Assembly (NCBI GenBank): GCA_047621345.1
Contig: JBLHLW010000010.1
Location: forward strand, 15,913 to 79,912
Length of the DNA stretch: 64,000 bases
Source of the DNA: Actimicrobium sp047621345
GTDB lineage: Bacteria > Pseudomonadota > Gammaproteobacteria > Burkholderiales > Burkholderiaceae_D
Direction: 5' to 3'
Below the pieces are notes generated by a model, which ran no database searches, was not told the DNA's origin, and was given only the letters and a program-made list of their open reading frames with translations. Below are positions 35,501 to 42,428 of the stretch, in pieces. Position 1 is the first letter of the stretch; each line of letters opens with the position of its first letter. The translations under genes were made by a program, and so were the position numbers.

Positions 35501-36585
35501 GTGATGGCCAGTTCACCAAGCGCGCCGCGCGGCAACAGCGTCAGCGCCTGAGCCGGATCGGGATCGATCACCATCAGGCCGTAGTTGGGCAGTGGTCGGC
35601 CTATCGTCACCGGTTCGCCGGCCTGCAGTGTGGCCAGACTGGCGGAGACGGTCGCCTCGGTCGGACCATAGGTATTGAAAATCTGGCGGCCGGGCTTGGC
35701 CCAGCGCGCCACCAGCGCCTGCGGACACATCTCACCGCCGAGGTTGATGAGACGCAAGCTGTCGACGTCGTGGCTGAACAGTGCCAGCAGCGTCGGCACG
35801 GCGTGCAGCACGGTGACTTGGTTATTGGCCAGCGCATGGGGTAGTGCATCGGGATCGGCAGCCAGTTCTTTCGGTGCCAGCCAGAGTGTGGCGCCGACCA
35901 GGTAGCTGATCCAGATTTCTTCGAATGACATGTCGAAGGCGACCGAAAAGCCCTGATAGACACGGTCGGTCTCGCACACACCCAGGACCGTATTTTCGCT
36001 GCGCAGAAAATGGCAAATTGCCGCCTGACTGATCTCGATGCCCTTCGGTTTCCCGGTCGAGCCGGAGGTGTAAATCACATACGCGGGGTCATGCACTTGC
36101 ACGTCGCGGCGACGCGCGTCGGTGGTGGTGACGAGCAGACTTTCGATGGTCCAGACCGGGCAGTTGGCGATCGCCAGTTGCGGGGCAAAGTGCAGGCAGC
36201 TGACGATGCCGGCAGCCTGCGCATCGTCGAGGCAAACTGCAATCCGTTCGACCGGTGTATCGGCATCGAACGGCAACCAGCCGGCGCCACTCTTGGCGAT
36301 GCCGAGCTGGGCGATGAGCAGGTCGATCCCGCGTGGCAACCACAAGCCAACTAGCTGGCCGGCACCGACACCGCTGGCGATCAGGCCGGCGGCAATGCGG
36401 TCGGCGGCGGTGTCAAGTTCGGCGTAAGTCAGCTGGCGCTGTTCGAAGATCAGCGCGACCTGATCGGGAACGCGCTGCGCACTGGCTTCGAACAGATCTG
36501 CCAGAACTTCATGGCGGATCAGGTCGGGGCGGGACGGTCCGTGCAGAACGTCTTGGACGGCATCGGAAAGCGGCGAGGAAGTCAT
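32581..36585 (-). CDS. Pls/PosA-family non-ribosomal peptide synthetase (poly-amino-acid synthetase type)
   Basis: The single 1334-residue protein has an adenylation domain (about 25-510; YVIYTSGSTGKPKG, FDMSFEEIW, NTYGPTEATV, YRTGDLARID, SGKIDRNQL) and a carrier domain with Ser564 in LGGHSLFAA. A membrane region follows, with about six helices in pairs (first pair near 630-695) separating three soluble segments. Each segment carries left-handed hexapeptide-like repeats (ARIGNDVVIGSM, AKVGRDAEIS, CKIGRGVYMD). There is no condensation or thioesterase domain. This layout and length match epsilon-poly-L-lysine synthetase (Pls, about 1320 residues), in which the three C-terminal domains polymerise free amino acid onto the carrier-bound one. 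Specificity positions read by eye are D218, M219, E222, H261, I280, L282, T305, V313, S314 and K505; the acidic E222 hints at a basic substrate. The product is unknown. Confidence 0.9.
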   Translation of the reverse strand: MTSSPLSDAVQDVLHGPSRPDLIRHEVLADLFEASAQRVPDQVALIFEQRQLTYAELDTAADRIAAGLIASGVGAGQLVGLWLPRGIDLLIAQLGIAKSGAGWLPFDADTPVERIAVCLDDAQAAGIVSCLHFAPQLAIANCPVWTIESLLVTTTDARRRDVQVHDPAYVIYTSGSTGKPKGIEISQAAICHFLRSENTVLGVCETDRVYQGFSVAFDMSFEEIWISYLVGATLWLAPKELAADPDALPHALANNQVTVLHAVPTLLALFSHDVDSLRLINLGGEMCPQALVARWAKPGRQIFNTYGPTEATVSASLATLQAGEPVTIGRPLPNYGLMVIDPDPAQALTLLPRGALGELAITGPGVALGYLGRPDLTAEKFLTNPWSVGEHDRRLYRTGDLARIDESGNIDCLGRTDSQVKIRGFRVELGEIEAVLVEQAGVGTAAVLLRQEAGIDQLVAFLVTDAAIAPTPAMLRAALMQVLPPYMVPGHYETLSEMPRLTSGKIDRNQLKARPLTFVAIDAAASDTPLNMAEEALFGALGKLFPGQPIRRTLDFFTDLGGHSLFAARLASALRTDPRFAHVTVSDIYKNRLIGRIADVLAEAPPATVTPDLNWTPPSAWRRWLCGAGQAAAIPALVALRMAQWLAPFFTYHYFTGDPGDSIVRAIAASVGVFMLTTLLEFGFAIVAHLLLVRRLKPGRYPLWGLTYYRWWLADRVIESAPAYLLSGSSLYNGWLRALGARIGNDVVIGSMTLRAAHLLTIGSGSSIGNATNFENARVQHGELIIGAITLGEHSCVGSYSILEGNTRIGDYGHLDAQSALSDGMAIPAGRNWSGSPASDTGPFDMTSNPPRPPVSSLRLSCEAIYFVFGALLITTLFFLPVFPSFMLIDWLDDADRSPWLQSSNEVFQLTKYFIMACPAAAVMIICTALLSAGIRWGLLPRLQPGTWPVHSNVYCRKWLVNQIQESSLHVLHGVYATVFAPIWYRLLGAKVGRDAEISTALGVVPDMLTLGDETFIADAVLLGDEQIDGGWMTMQPTVISRRSFVGNCAYIADGTILPENVLIGVYSRAPENHLMKDGDTWFGSPPINLPARETVSGFPEHLTYHPSPQRRLARGLIEAFRIIAPHAIVTAVGYTVVLDLMPLADAGIWWPVLRSLALTGLAYGAGSFLFVALLKWLVLGRYVQRSVPMWTPFVWLSEAASNLYEGVAVLNFMNYLRGTPMLPWAFRLLGCKIGRGVYMDTTDITEFDCVTIGDHSEINALACPQTHLFEDRVMKIDHVIIGKRVYMGPRSSVLYGAVVGDDARLGALTLVMKGEFIPAGSSWRGCPAVPAIF

Positions 36586-36646
36586 TTGGAACCAATGGCG
36601 GAAAACGCAGAGATTAGCACGTCATTGATGCCCTAACCGGCGGGTG

Positions 36647-37924
36647 TCAGTCGCTTGGAATCGCCCTGTTGCGAGCGACTTCGAACGCCGTCACGGCCGG
36701 TCGCACATTGCCCCATGTGGCGCGTGTGTACGACACCACCGCAGCGACTTCAGCATCGTTTAATACCGCGGCAAATGGCGGCATGCCATACGGCCGAGGA
36801 TTGCCGCTGGTGCTTGGTGGGAAGCCGCCGTTGAGGACGATTCGGATCGGATTGATGGCCGATGCCATCGTGATGGCGCGGTTGCCCGCCAGTGGCGGAT
36901 AGTGCGGTGGGATGCCGTTGCCATCGGCGCGGTGACAACTGACGCAATGCTGTTCATAGAGCTTGCTGCCAAGCTGGCGAGTGGACTCATCGAGTACCAC
37001 CGGCTGCAGGGCAGGCTCATTAGTTTGTGGCAGTGACTTGAGATAGCCTGCCATCGCTTGCAAATCCGGCTCCGTCAAATGCTGCAGGCTAGCACCGACT
37101 ACTTCGGCCATCGGACCAAACACGGCGCCGCGCGGCGAGATACCGGTTTGTAGCAAGTCGACGATGTGCGATTGCTGCCAGTCGCCAAGACCGGCTTCGC
37201 TGCTCGATGTCAGTGACGGCGCATACCAGTCGAGGACCGGGATCAAGCCACCGTCGAGTCCGCCCGTGCTGCCACCGAGGGTGGTGCGGCTAGCGTGACA
37301 GGCGCTGCAATGGCCGAGGCCTTCGACCAGATAAGCGCCCCGATTCCAGGCCACCGACTGGCTGGCATCCACCGGCTGTGAGCCCGGCGTGAAATACAGC
37401 ACGCGCCATGCCGACAGCAGCGCGCGCTGGTTGTACGGAAAGCGCAGCGTGTTCGGGCGGTTGTTCTGGTCCACCGGCGTCAATGTCTTGAAGTACGCGT
37501 ACATGGCATCGCTGTCGGGACGTGTCATACGGGTGTAATTGGTGAATGGAAAAGCGGGATAGAGAAAGCTGCCATCGCGCGATTTGCCGTTGTGCAGCGC
37601 CTGCCAGAAATCGTCGGCCGACCAGTTGCCCAGACCGCTGGTTTTGTCTTGCGTCAGGTTGGGCGAGTAGATCGTCCCGAACGGCGTCGAGATCGGTCGC
37701 CCCCCAGCGTACTGGGCACCGCCGCGCATGGTGTGGCAGCCCATGCAATTTCCCGCCAGCGCCAGATACTTGCCCTGTGCGACCTGCATTGCCGACCCGG
37801 TGATCGGTACGCCGACAGCCTCATGACCGGGGGTCTGGATGAATTCTTTCGTGATCAGCAAGACGGGTATCGCCAGGAGCAGGAATAGGGCTATGCGCAG
37901 AAATCGTTTCATGGGCTTCATCAT
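36647..37924 (-). CDS. Tri-haem cytochrome c, dehydrogenase-subunit type
   Basis: The 425-residue protein has an N-terminal membrane anchor or signal (FLRIALFLLLAIPVLLI) and three haem c sites: GNCMGCHTM, GHCSACHAS and QHCVSCHRAD. This is the layout of the cytochrome subunit of membrane alcohol, aldehyde or gluconate dehydrogenases. No flavin or PQQ dehydrogenase gene is adjacent. Its ATG overlaps the stop of the upstream di-haem cytochrome (ATGA), so the two are probably co-expressed and pass electrons in the periplasm. Confidence 0.87.
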   Translation of the reverse strand: MMKPMKRFLRIALFLLLAIPVLLITKEFIQTPGHEAVGVPITGSAMQVAQGKYLALAGNCMGCHTMRGGAQYAGGRPISTPFGTIYSPNLTQDKTSGLGNWSADDFWQALHNGKSRDGSFLYPAFPFTNYTRMTRPDSDAMYAYFKTLTPVDQNNRPNTLRFPYNQRALLSAWRVLYFTPGSQPVDASQSVAWNRGAYLVEGLGHCSACHASRTTLGGSTGGLDGGLIPVLDWYAPSLTSSSEAGLGDWQQSHIVDLLQTGISPRGAVFGPMAEVVGASLQHLTEPDLQAMAGYLKSLPQTNEPALQPVVLDESTRQLGSKLYEQHCVSCHRADGNGIPPHYPPLAGNRAITMASAINPIRIVLNGGFPPSTSGNPRPYGMPPFAAVLNDAEVAAVVSYTRATWGNVRPAVTAFEVARNRAIPSD

Positions 37925-38625
37925 TGTGGAACGCTGCCGCAGGTCAACGGCATTGGCGCAGGTAGCGAGGTGGCTGGCTTGGCACCGGCAGGCACCGGCT
38001 GGGCGGCTAGCCAGGCGGTGATGGCGCCAATGTCAGCGGTGCTCAGTTGCGCGGCAATCTTGCCCATACAATCAGGTGCGGCAGCGTGGCGTGTGCCATT
38101 GCGCCATGCACCGAATTGCGCGGCGAGATAATCGCGCGGCAAACCCAGCAGTCCGGGGATAGCGGGTGCCACGCCGGTGAGTGCGTTGCCGTGGCAGGCG
38201 ACGCAGGCGGGGATGCTTTGTGCTGCATCGCCGTGCAGCACCAGCGCCTGTCCGCGTGCGGCCACACTGGGGGGCACTGTCAGTGGTTGCGGCGGCGGAT
38301 AGGGCACTTCTAGCGTCGAAAAATAATCGGCCAGCTCGTGCAAATACGCATCCGACAGATTACTCACCATGTAGATCATTTGCGGATAGGCGCGTCGGCC
38401 ATCCCGAAAATTGATTAACTGGTTGGCCAGATAGCCGGCCGGTTTGCCGGCGATGCGCGGGAAGTAGCCGTCGGTGCCGCGTTTGCCATCAATGTTGTGG
38501 CAAGCGATGCAGGCGACCGCGCGTTGGGCGATGCTGTCTTCAAGGACGGGAACGGCGATCACGTTGCCTGTTGCCATTGCCAGTAGCAGTGGTGGCAGAA
38601 CGCGAGAGAAGTAGGTGGATGGCAT
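37921..38625 (-). CDS. Di-haem cytochrome c (c4-like)
   Basis: The 234-residue exported protein (signal LPPLLLAMATGNVIA) has two CxxCH sites (AVACIACHNIDG and IPACVACHGNALTG), each with a distal Met in a c4-like repeat. Cytochromes c4 carry electrons to terminal oxidases. It is the first gene of a two-gene unit with the tri-haem cytochrome and lies divergent to lrgA. The substrate of the pair cannot be told from the sequence. Confidence 0.87.
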   Translation of the reverse strand: MPSTYFSRVLPPLLLAMATGNVIAVPVLEDSIAQRAVACIACHNIDGKRGTDGYFPRIAGKPAGYLANQLINFRDGRRAYPQMIYMVSNLSDAYLHELADYFSTLEVPYPPPQPLTVPPSVAARGQALVLHGDAAQSIPACVACHGNALTGVAPAIPGLLGLPRDYLAAQFGAWRNGTRHAAAPDCMGKIAAQLSTADIGAITAWLAAQPVPAGAKPATSLPAPMPLTCGSVPQ

Positions 38626-38738
38626 GTCAGCGTGAGTAGGGCCGGTAGATCGAGGACTGCATTCTACTGCTACCGTTGCCGGCGGCCAGCGATGGGACGA
38701 ATGCTAGACTCTGGCGTTCTGAATAATCCGGAGTTGTC

Positions 38739-39071
38739 ATGATTGCTACGTTCGCTACGCTGCTGGTGTTCCAGTCCCTTGGCGAGGGCTTGTCGTATGC
38801 GTTGTCGTTGCCGATACCCGGCCCGGTGATCGGCATGGTGCTGCTGCTGGGATATCTGATGATGCGACCCGCCGAGGCGGAAAAATTGACACCGACATCG
38901 ATGGGTTTGTTGCGCCACCTGTCGCTGCTGTTCGTACCAGCCGGGGTCGGCATCATGGTCCATGCGCAGTTGATCGCCGCGGAGTGGCTACCGATTTCGA
39001 TGGCTCTGCTGGCCAGCGTGGTGGTGTCAATCGCGGTCACGGCGGCGGTTGTGCGGGCGCTGCAAAAATGA
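38739..39071 (+). CDS. lrgA: CidA/LrgA-family holin-like protein
   Basis: The 110-residue protein has four hydrophobic helices and the family motif PIPGPVIGMVLLL, followed by LRHLSLLFVPAGVGIMVH. CidA/LrgA proteins are holin-like membrane proteins that affect murein hydrolase activity, cell lysis or export of small metabolites such as pyruvate. It is translationally coupled to lrgB (ATGA overlap at 39068-39071). No LysR regulator is adjacent. Confidence 0.9.
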   Translation: MIATFATLLVFQSLGEGLSYALSLPIPGPVIGMVLLLGYLMMRPAEAEKLTPTSMGLLRHLSLLFVPAGVGIMVHAQLIAAEWLPISMALLASVVVSIAVTAAVVRALQK

Positions 39072-39793
39072 CGCCCAAACTCAATGAAATCTGGGTCTAT
39101 TTGGCCGCATCCCCGCTGCTCGGTTTGACGGCGACATTGTTGGCTTATCAGATGGCGACGTTCATTTACAAGCGCGCCAAATTCAATCCGCTCGCCAATC
39201 CGGTGGCGATCGCGGTGGCGATTTTGGTGTTGCTGCTGACGGTGACTGGTACCTCGTACAAGACCTATTTTGATGGCGCGCAATTCGTCCATTTTTTGCT
39301 GGGGCCGGCCACGGTGGCGCTAGCAATTCCACTTTATCAGCAACTGCCAGCGTTGCGGCGCGACTGGTTTGCTCTGCTGGTTGGCATGTTGGCCGGCAGC
39401 ACTGCGGCGATCACAACGGCGATGGGCGTGGCCTGGGCGCTGGGCGCGTCGCCGGTGACTATTTTGTCGTTGGCACCGAAGTCGGTCACTTCGCCCATTG
39501 CGATGGGTATCGCCGAAAAAATTGGCGGTTTGCCGTCGCTGACGGCGGTGATGGTGATCGCCACTGGCATCCTTGGTGCAACGCTAGCGCGCACCATCCT
39601 GACGTGGATGAAATTTACCGATCACAAGGTGATGGGCTTCGCGCTCGGGGTCACCGCGCATGGCATCGGCACGGCGCGCGGGTTTCAGGTCAGCGAAGAA
39701 ATGGGGGCGTTTGCCGGATTGGCGATGGGCTTGTCGGGGGTGATGACGGCGTTGTTACTGCCGCTGGCGTTGAGCTTGCTGGGGGTGATTTAG
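39068..39793 (+). CDS. lrgB: LrgB/CidB-family membrane protein
   Basis: The 241-residue multi-spanning protein has the LrgB signature APKSVTSPIAMGIAEKIGG and, later, FALGVTAHGIGTARGFQ. It acts with LrgA/CidA in control of lysis or small-molecule export. I start at ATG 39068, overlapping the lrgA stop, because the protein begins there as family members do (TPKLNEIWVYLAASPLL). Confidence 0.9.
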   Translation: MTPKLNEIWVYLAASPLLGLTATLLAYQMATFIYKRAKFNPLANPVAIAVAILVLLLTVTGTSYKTYFDGAQFVHFLLGPATVALAIPLYQQLPALRRDWFALLVGMLAGSTAAITTAMGVAWALGASPVTILSLAPKSVTSPIAMGIAEKIGGLPSLTAVMVIATGILGATLARTILTWMKFTDHKVMGFALGVTAHGIGTARGFQVSEEMGAFAGLAMGLSGVMTALLLPLALSLLGVI

Positions 39794-39865
39794 CACGGAT
39801 GTTTGTTGCTGTGATTCGGCTATGGCGCACAAGTGCACTGGTCGCTGCGGTCAATTCTCCATGCA

Positions 39866-40159
39866 TCACTGTCTGGTGGCCCGCGGTTCGTCGATCACCA
39901 CATCCGATAGCGGCACTGCCACGCACGGCAAGATGGCGCCGTCTTTTTTTTCATCGGTACTCAGTCCGGGCCAGTCGACTGTGTAGCGCACTGTGCCGCT
40001 GTGCAAGCGGCACAGGCACGTGCGGCACGTACCGTTGCGGCACGAACTGGGCAACGTGATACCAGCGGATCGGGCGGCGTCCATCAGCGTGGCGCCTTCA
40101 GGTACATCAAAGCACCAGTCCTTGCCGATGATCCGCGCGGAAAACACGTTATGCGCCAT
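39866..40159 (-). CDS. Plant-type [2Fe-2S] ferredoxin
   Basis: The 97-residue protein has the loop SCRNGTCRTCLC plus a distal Cys in ILPCVAV, matching the CxxxxCxxC...C ligand pattern of plant-type ferredoxins. An extra Cys two residues after the third ligand is visible. It overlaps the end of psd by 11 bp, so translation is probably coupled, although a functional link between the two is not obvious. Electron partner unknown. Confidence 0.87.
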   Translation of the reverse strand: MAHNVFSARIIGKDWCFDVPEGATLMDAARSAGITLPSSCRNGTCRTCLCRLHSGTVRYTVDWPGLSTDEKKDGAILPCVAVPLSDVVIDEPRATRQ

Positions 40160-41003
40160 TCCCCATCACGTCGCCCAGACGCACCGGTAGCGCCGGTTGC
40201 CATGCCGGATTGAACTGCACCTGTCCGGCTGGAAACAGCAGTACGACCGTCGAGCCGAGCAGGAAGCGTCCCATTTCGTCACCTTTCTTCAGCAGAATTT
40301 GCCGGTCGTCATAACGCCATTCGCGGACCGCTTTCGTGCGCGGCGGATTGACGATGCCGTGCCAGGTTGTCGCCATGCTGCCGACGATGGTAGCGCCGAC
40401 CAGCGTCAGGACGAAGGGACCTTCGGCGTTTTCGAACACGCAGACCACGCGTTCATTGCGGGCGAACAGGCCCGGTACGCCGCGCGCTGTCGCCGGGTTC
40501 ACCGAGAACAATTCGCCGGGGACGTAAATCATGCGCAGTAGCCGGCCATCACAAGGCATGTGGATGCGGTGGTAATCCTTGGGGCTCAAGTAGATGGTGG
40601 CGAAGCTGCCGTCCTGGAATTGTGCGGCCAGTGCGGCATCGCCGCCGACCAGCGCGGTGGTCGAGTACGCATGGCCCTTGGCCTGGAAAATCTGGTCGCG
40701 CTCGATCGGGCCGAACTGGCTGATGGCGCCATCGACCGGGCAGATGTACGCGGCATCGGCGATTGGTCGCGCATCGCTGCGCAAAGCCCGCGTGAAAAAT
40801 GCATTGAAGCTGGCATAACTGGTGATGTCGGGATTGGCCGCTTCGGCCATGTTGACCTGATAGCGGGCGATGAAGCGCCGGATAATGCCGGTAGTGATGC
40901 TGCCGGCTTCGGCGTTGGCGACCTTGCCGGCAAACCAGGTGATGGCTTGCTTGGGCAACAGGTATTGGAGCAGGACAGCAGGATCAGCCACGGCAACTTT
41001 CAA
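40149..41003 (-). CDS. psd: Phosphatidylserine decarboxylase proenzyme
   Basis: The 284-residue protein makes phosphatidylethanolamine from phosphatidylserine at the inner membrane. The self-cleavage site LGST (FLLGSTVVLLF), whose Ser becomes the pyruvoyl group, lies near the C-terminus. Other family motifs are SFNAFFTRALR, CPVDGAISQFG and YLSPKDYHRIHMP. Length and layout match the bacterial enzyme of the E. coli type. It stands alone with the overlapping ferredoxin gene, without pssA. Confidence 0.94.
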   Translation of the reverse strand: MKVAVADPAVLLQYLLPKQAITWFAGKVANAEAGSITTGIIRRFIARYQVNMAEAANPDITSYASFNAFFTRALRSDARPIADAAYICPVDGAISQFGPIERDQIFQAKGHAYSTTALVGGDAALAAQFQDGSFATIYLSPKDYHRIHMPCDGRLLRMIYVPGELFSVNPATARGVPGLFARNERVVCVFENAEGPFVLTLVGATIVGSMATTWHGIVNPPRTKAVREWRYDDRQILLKKGDEMGRFLLGSTVVLLFPAGQVQFNPAWQPALPVRLGDVMGNGA

Positions 41004-41030
41004 TAAAAACGATGGCGGATTGTACCGGCA

Positions 41031-42428
41031 TCAGCGCTCGCGCAATGCTTCCTGCTTGGCCTTGATGACCGGTTTGAGCAGATAGTTGAGGACGGTTTTC
41101 TTGCCGGTGCGGACATGGATGGTGGCGGTCATGCCGGGGATGATCGGCAGGCTCTTGTCGCCAGCACCGAGATTGTTTTTGGTGGTGCGTACCCGCACCA
41201 GATAAAAACTTTCCCCTTTGTCATTGGTAATTGAGTCGGCCGTGATGTTTTCCAGCTTGGCATCGAGTCCGCCGTAGATCGAAAAATCATAGGCGCTGAG
41301 CTTGACCGTGGCATCCTGACCCGGATGCAGGAAGGCGATGTCGGCTGGTCGTACGCGGGCCTCGATGAGGAGATTATTTTCGATCGGGACGATTTCCATC
41401 AAATCCATGCCCGGCTGGATCACACCACCGACGGTGGTGACAGACAGCGTCTTGACAAGGCCGGCCACCGGCGAGCGGATTTCGGTGCGGGCTAGCCGAT
41501 CGGCCATGGCTACGCCCGAGGCGCGCGACTGCTCGAACTCGGAGCGGGCCAGATTGAGTTCGGTGGAGGCGTCCGAGCGAAACTTGGCGAGCTGGCCGGC
41601 TTCCTTGGCGCGGGCCTCGGCGATGCTTTGTTCGATGCGCGGGATGGCTAGCCGTGCTGCTTCGGCTTCACCACGGAATTCGCTCACCTGACGTTCCAGT
41701 CGTAGTACTTCCACTTCGGACAACACGCCTTGCGCAACCATCGGTTTGCTGATCGTCAGTTCGCGCGTGACGAGGCGCTGGCTTTCTTCGAGCTGACCCA
41801 AACGGGCGCGCTTTTCGCGTAATTCCTGGACGCGCTGATTGGCTTGCTCGCGCAGCACCGTCAGCGCGGCATCCAGTTCACGTTGGCGATTCTGGTAAAG
41901 CTGCTTTTCTTCCTCGACCACTTTGGGATTGTTGCGTAGCAGGTCAGGCGGCGCTGCAAAGGCAGATCCGACGGTCTCTGCACCGAGGCGCGCTATTTTT
42001 GCTTGCAGCGCTTCGTATTTGGCGGTGACTTCATCGACCGACGACGAGAAGCGGGTCTTGTCGAGTACCAGTACGACCTGACCCTGCTGGACCAGATCGC
42101 CGACATGGACCGGGATGGCGGACACGATTCCGCCTTCGAGGTTCTGGATTACTTGAACCCGCCCGGACGGAATGACCTTGCCTTCGCCGATGGTGATTTC
42201 ATCGATCGGAGCGAAGGCGGCCCAGACGATGGCGACGATGACGAACAGTACGGCACCCCGGATCACTAGCGAGCCCAGGCGCGGTGCGCCGGTCGCCAGC
42301 CCGGCACTGTTGTCGGACATGAACTCCCTATCAGCGCGCTGGTCGGCATCGTCGGTGCCGGCAGGCAGCACCAGTTTCTGGAGTGTGTTGTTCCAGCGGG
42401 ATAGGGCAGATTTAGACTTTTGCGACAT
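41031..42428 (-). CDS. HlyD-family type I secretion adaptor
   Basis: The 465-residue membrane-fusion protein has one N-terminal helix (IRGAVLFVIVAIVWAAFAP), lipoyl halves (VQVIQNLEGGIVSAIPVHVG and the later VAGLVKTLSVTTVGG), a long periplasmic coiled coil (about 150-310) and a C-terminal beta domain ending near the family motif PGMTATIHVRTGKKTVL. It links the inner-membrane ABC transporter encoded just upstream to an outer-membrane TolC-like channel. I start at 42428 (SQKSKSALSRW), overlapping the transporter gene by 17 bp; the frame to 42494 lies inside it. Confidence 0.92.
   Translation of the reverse strand: MSQKSKSALSRWNNTLQKLVLPAGTDDADQRADREFMSDNSAGLATGAPRLGSLVIRGAVLFVIVAIVWAAFAPIDEITIGEGKVIPSGRVQVIQNLEGGIVSAIPVHVGDLVQQGQVVLVLDKTRFSSSVDEVTAKYEALQAKIARLGAETVGSAFAAPPDLLRNNPKVVEEEKQLYQNRQRELDAALTVLREQANQRVQELREKRARLGQLEESQRLVTRELTISKPMVAQGVLSEVEVLRLERQVSEFRGEAEAARLAIPRIEQSIAEARAKEAGQLAKFRSDASTELNLARSEFEQSRASGVAMADRLARTEIRSPVAGLVKTLSVTTVGGVIQPGMDLMEIVPIENNLLIEARVRPADIAFLHPGQDATVKLSAYDFSIYGGLDAKLENITADSITNDKGESFYLVRVRTTKNNLGAGDKSLPIIPGMTATIHVRTGKKTVLNYLLKPVIKAKQEALRER

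Noticed and set aside
39604..40059. 151-codon plus-strand frame overlapping lrgB and the ferredoxin gene
   Set aside because: It is a shadow in another frame of two well-supported genes and has no recognisable domain.
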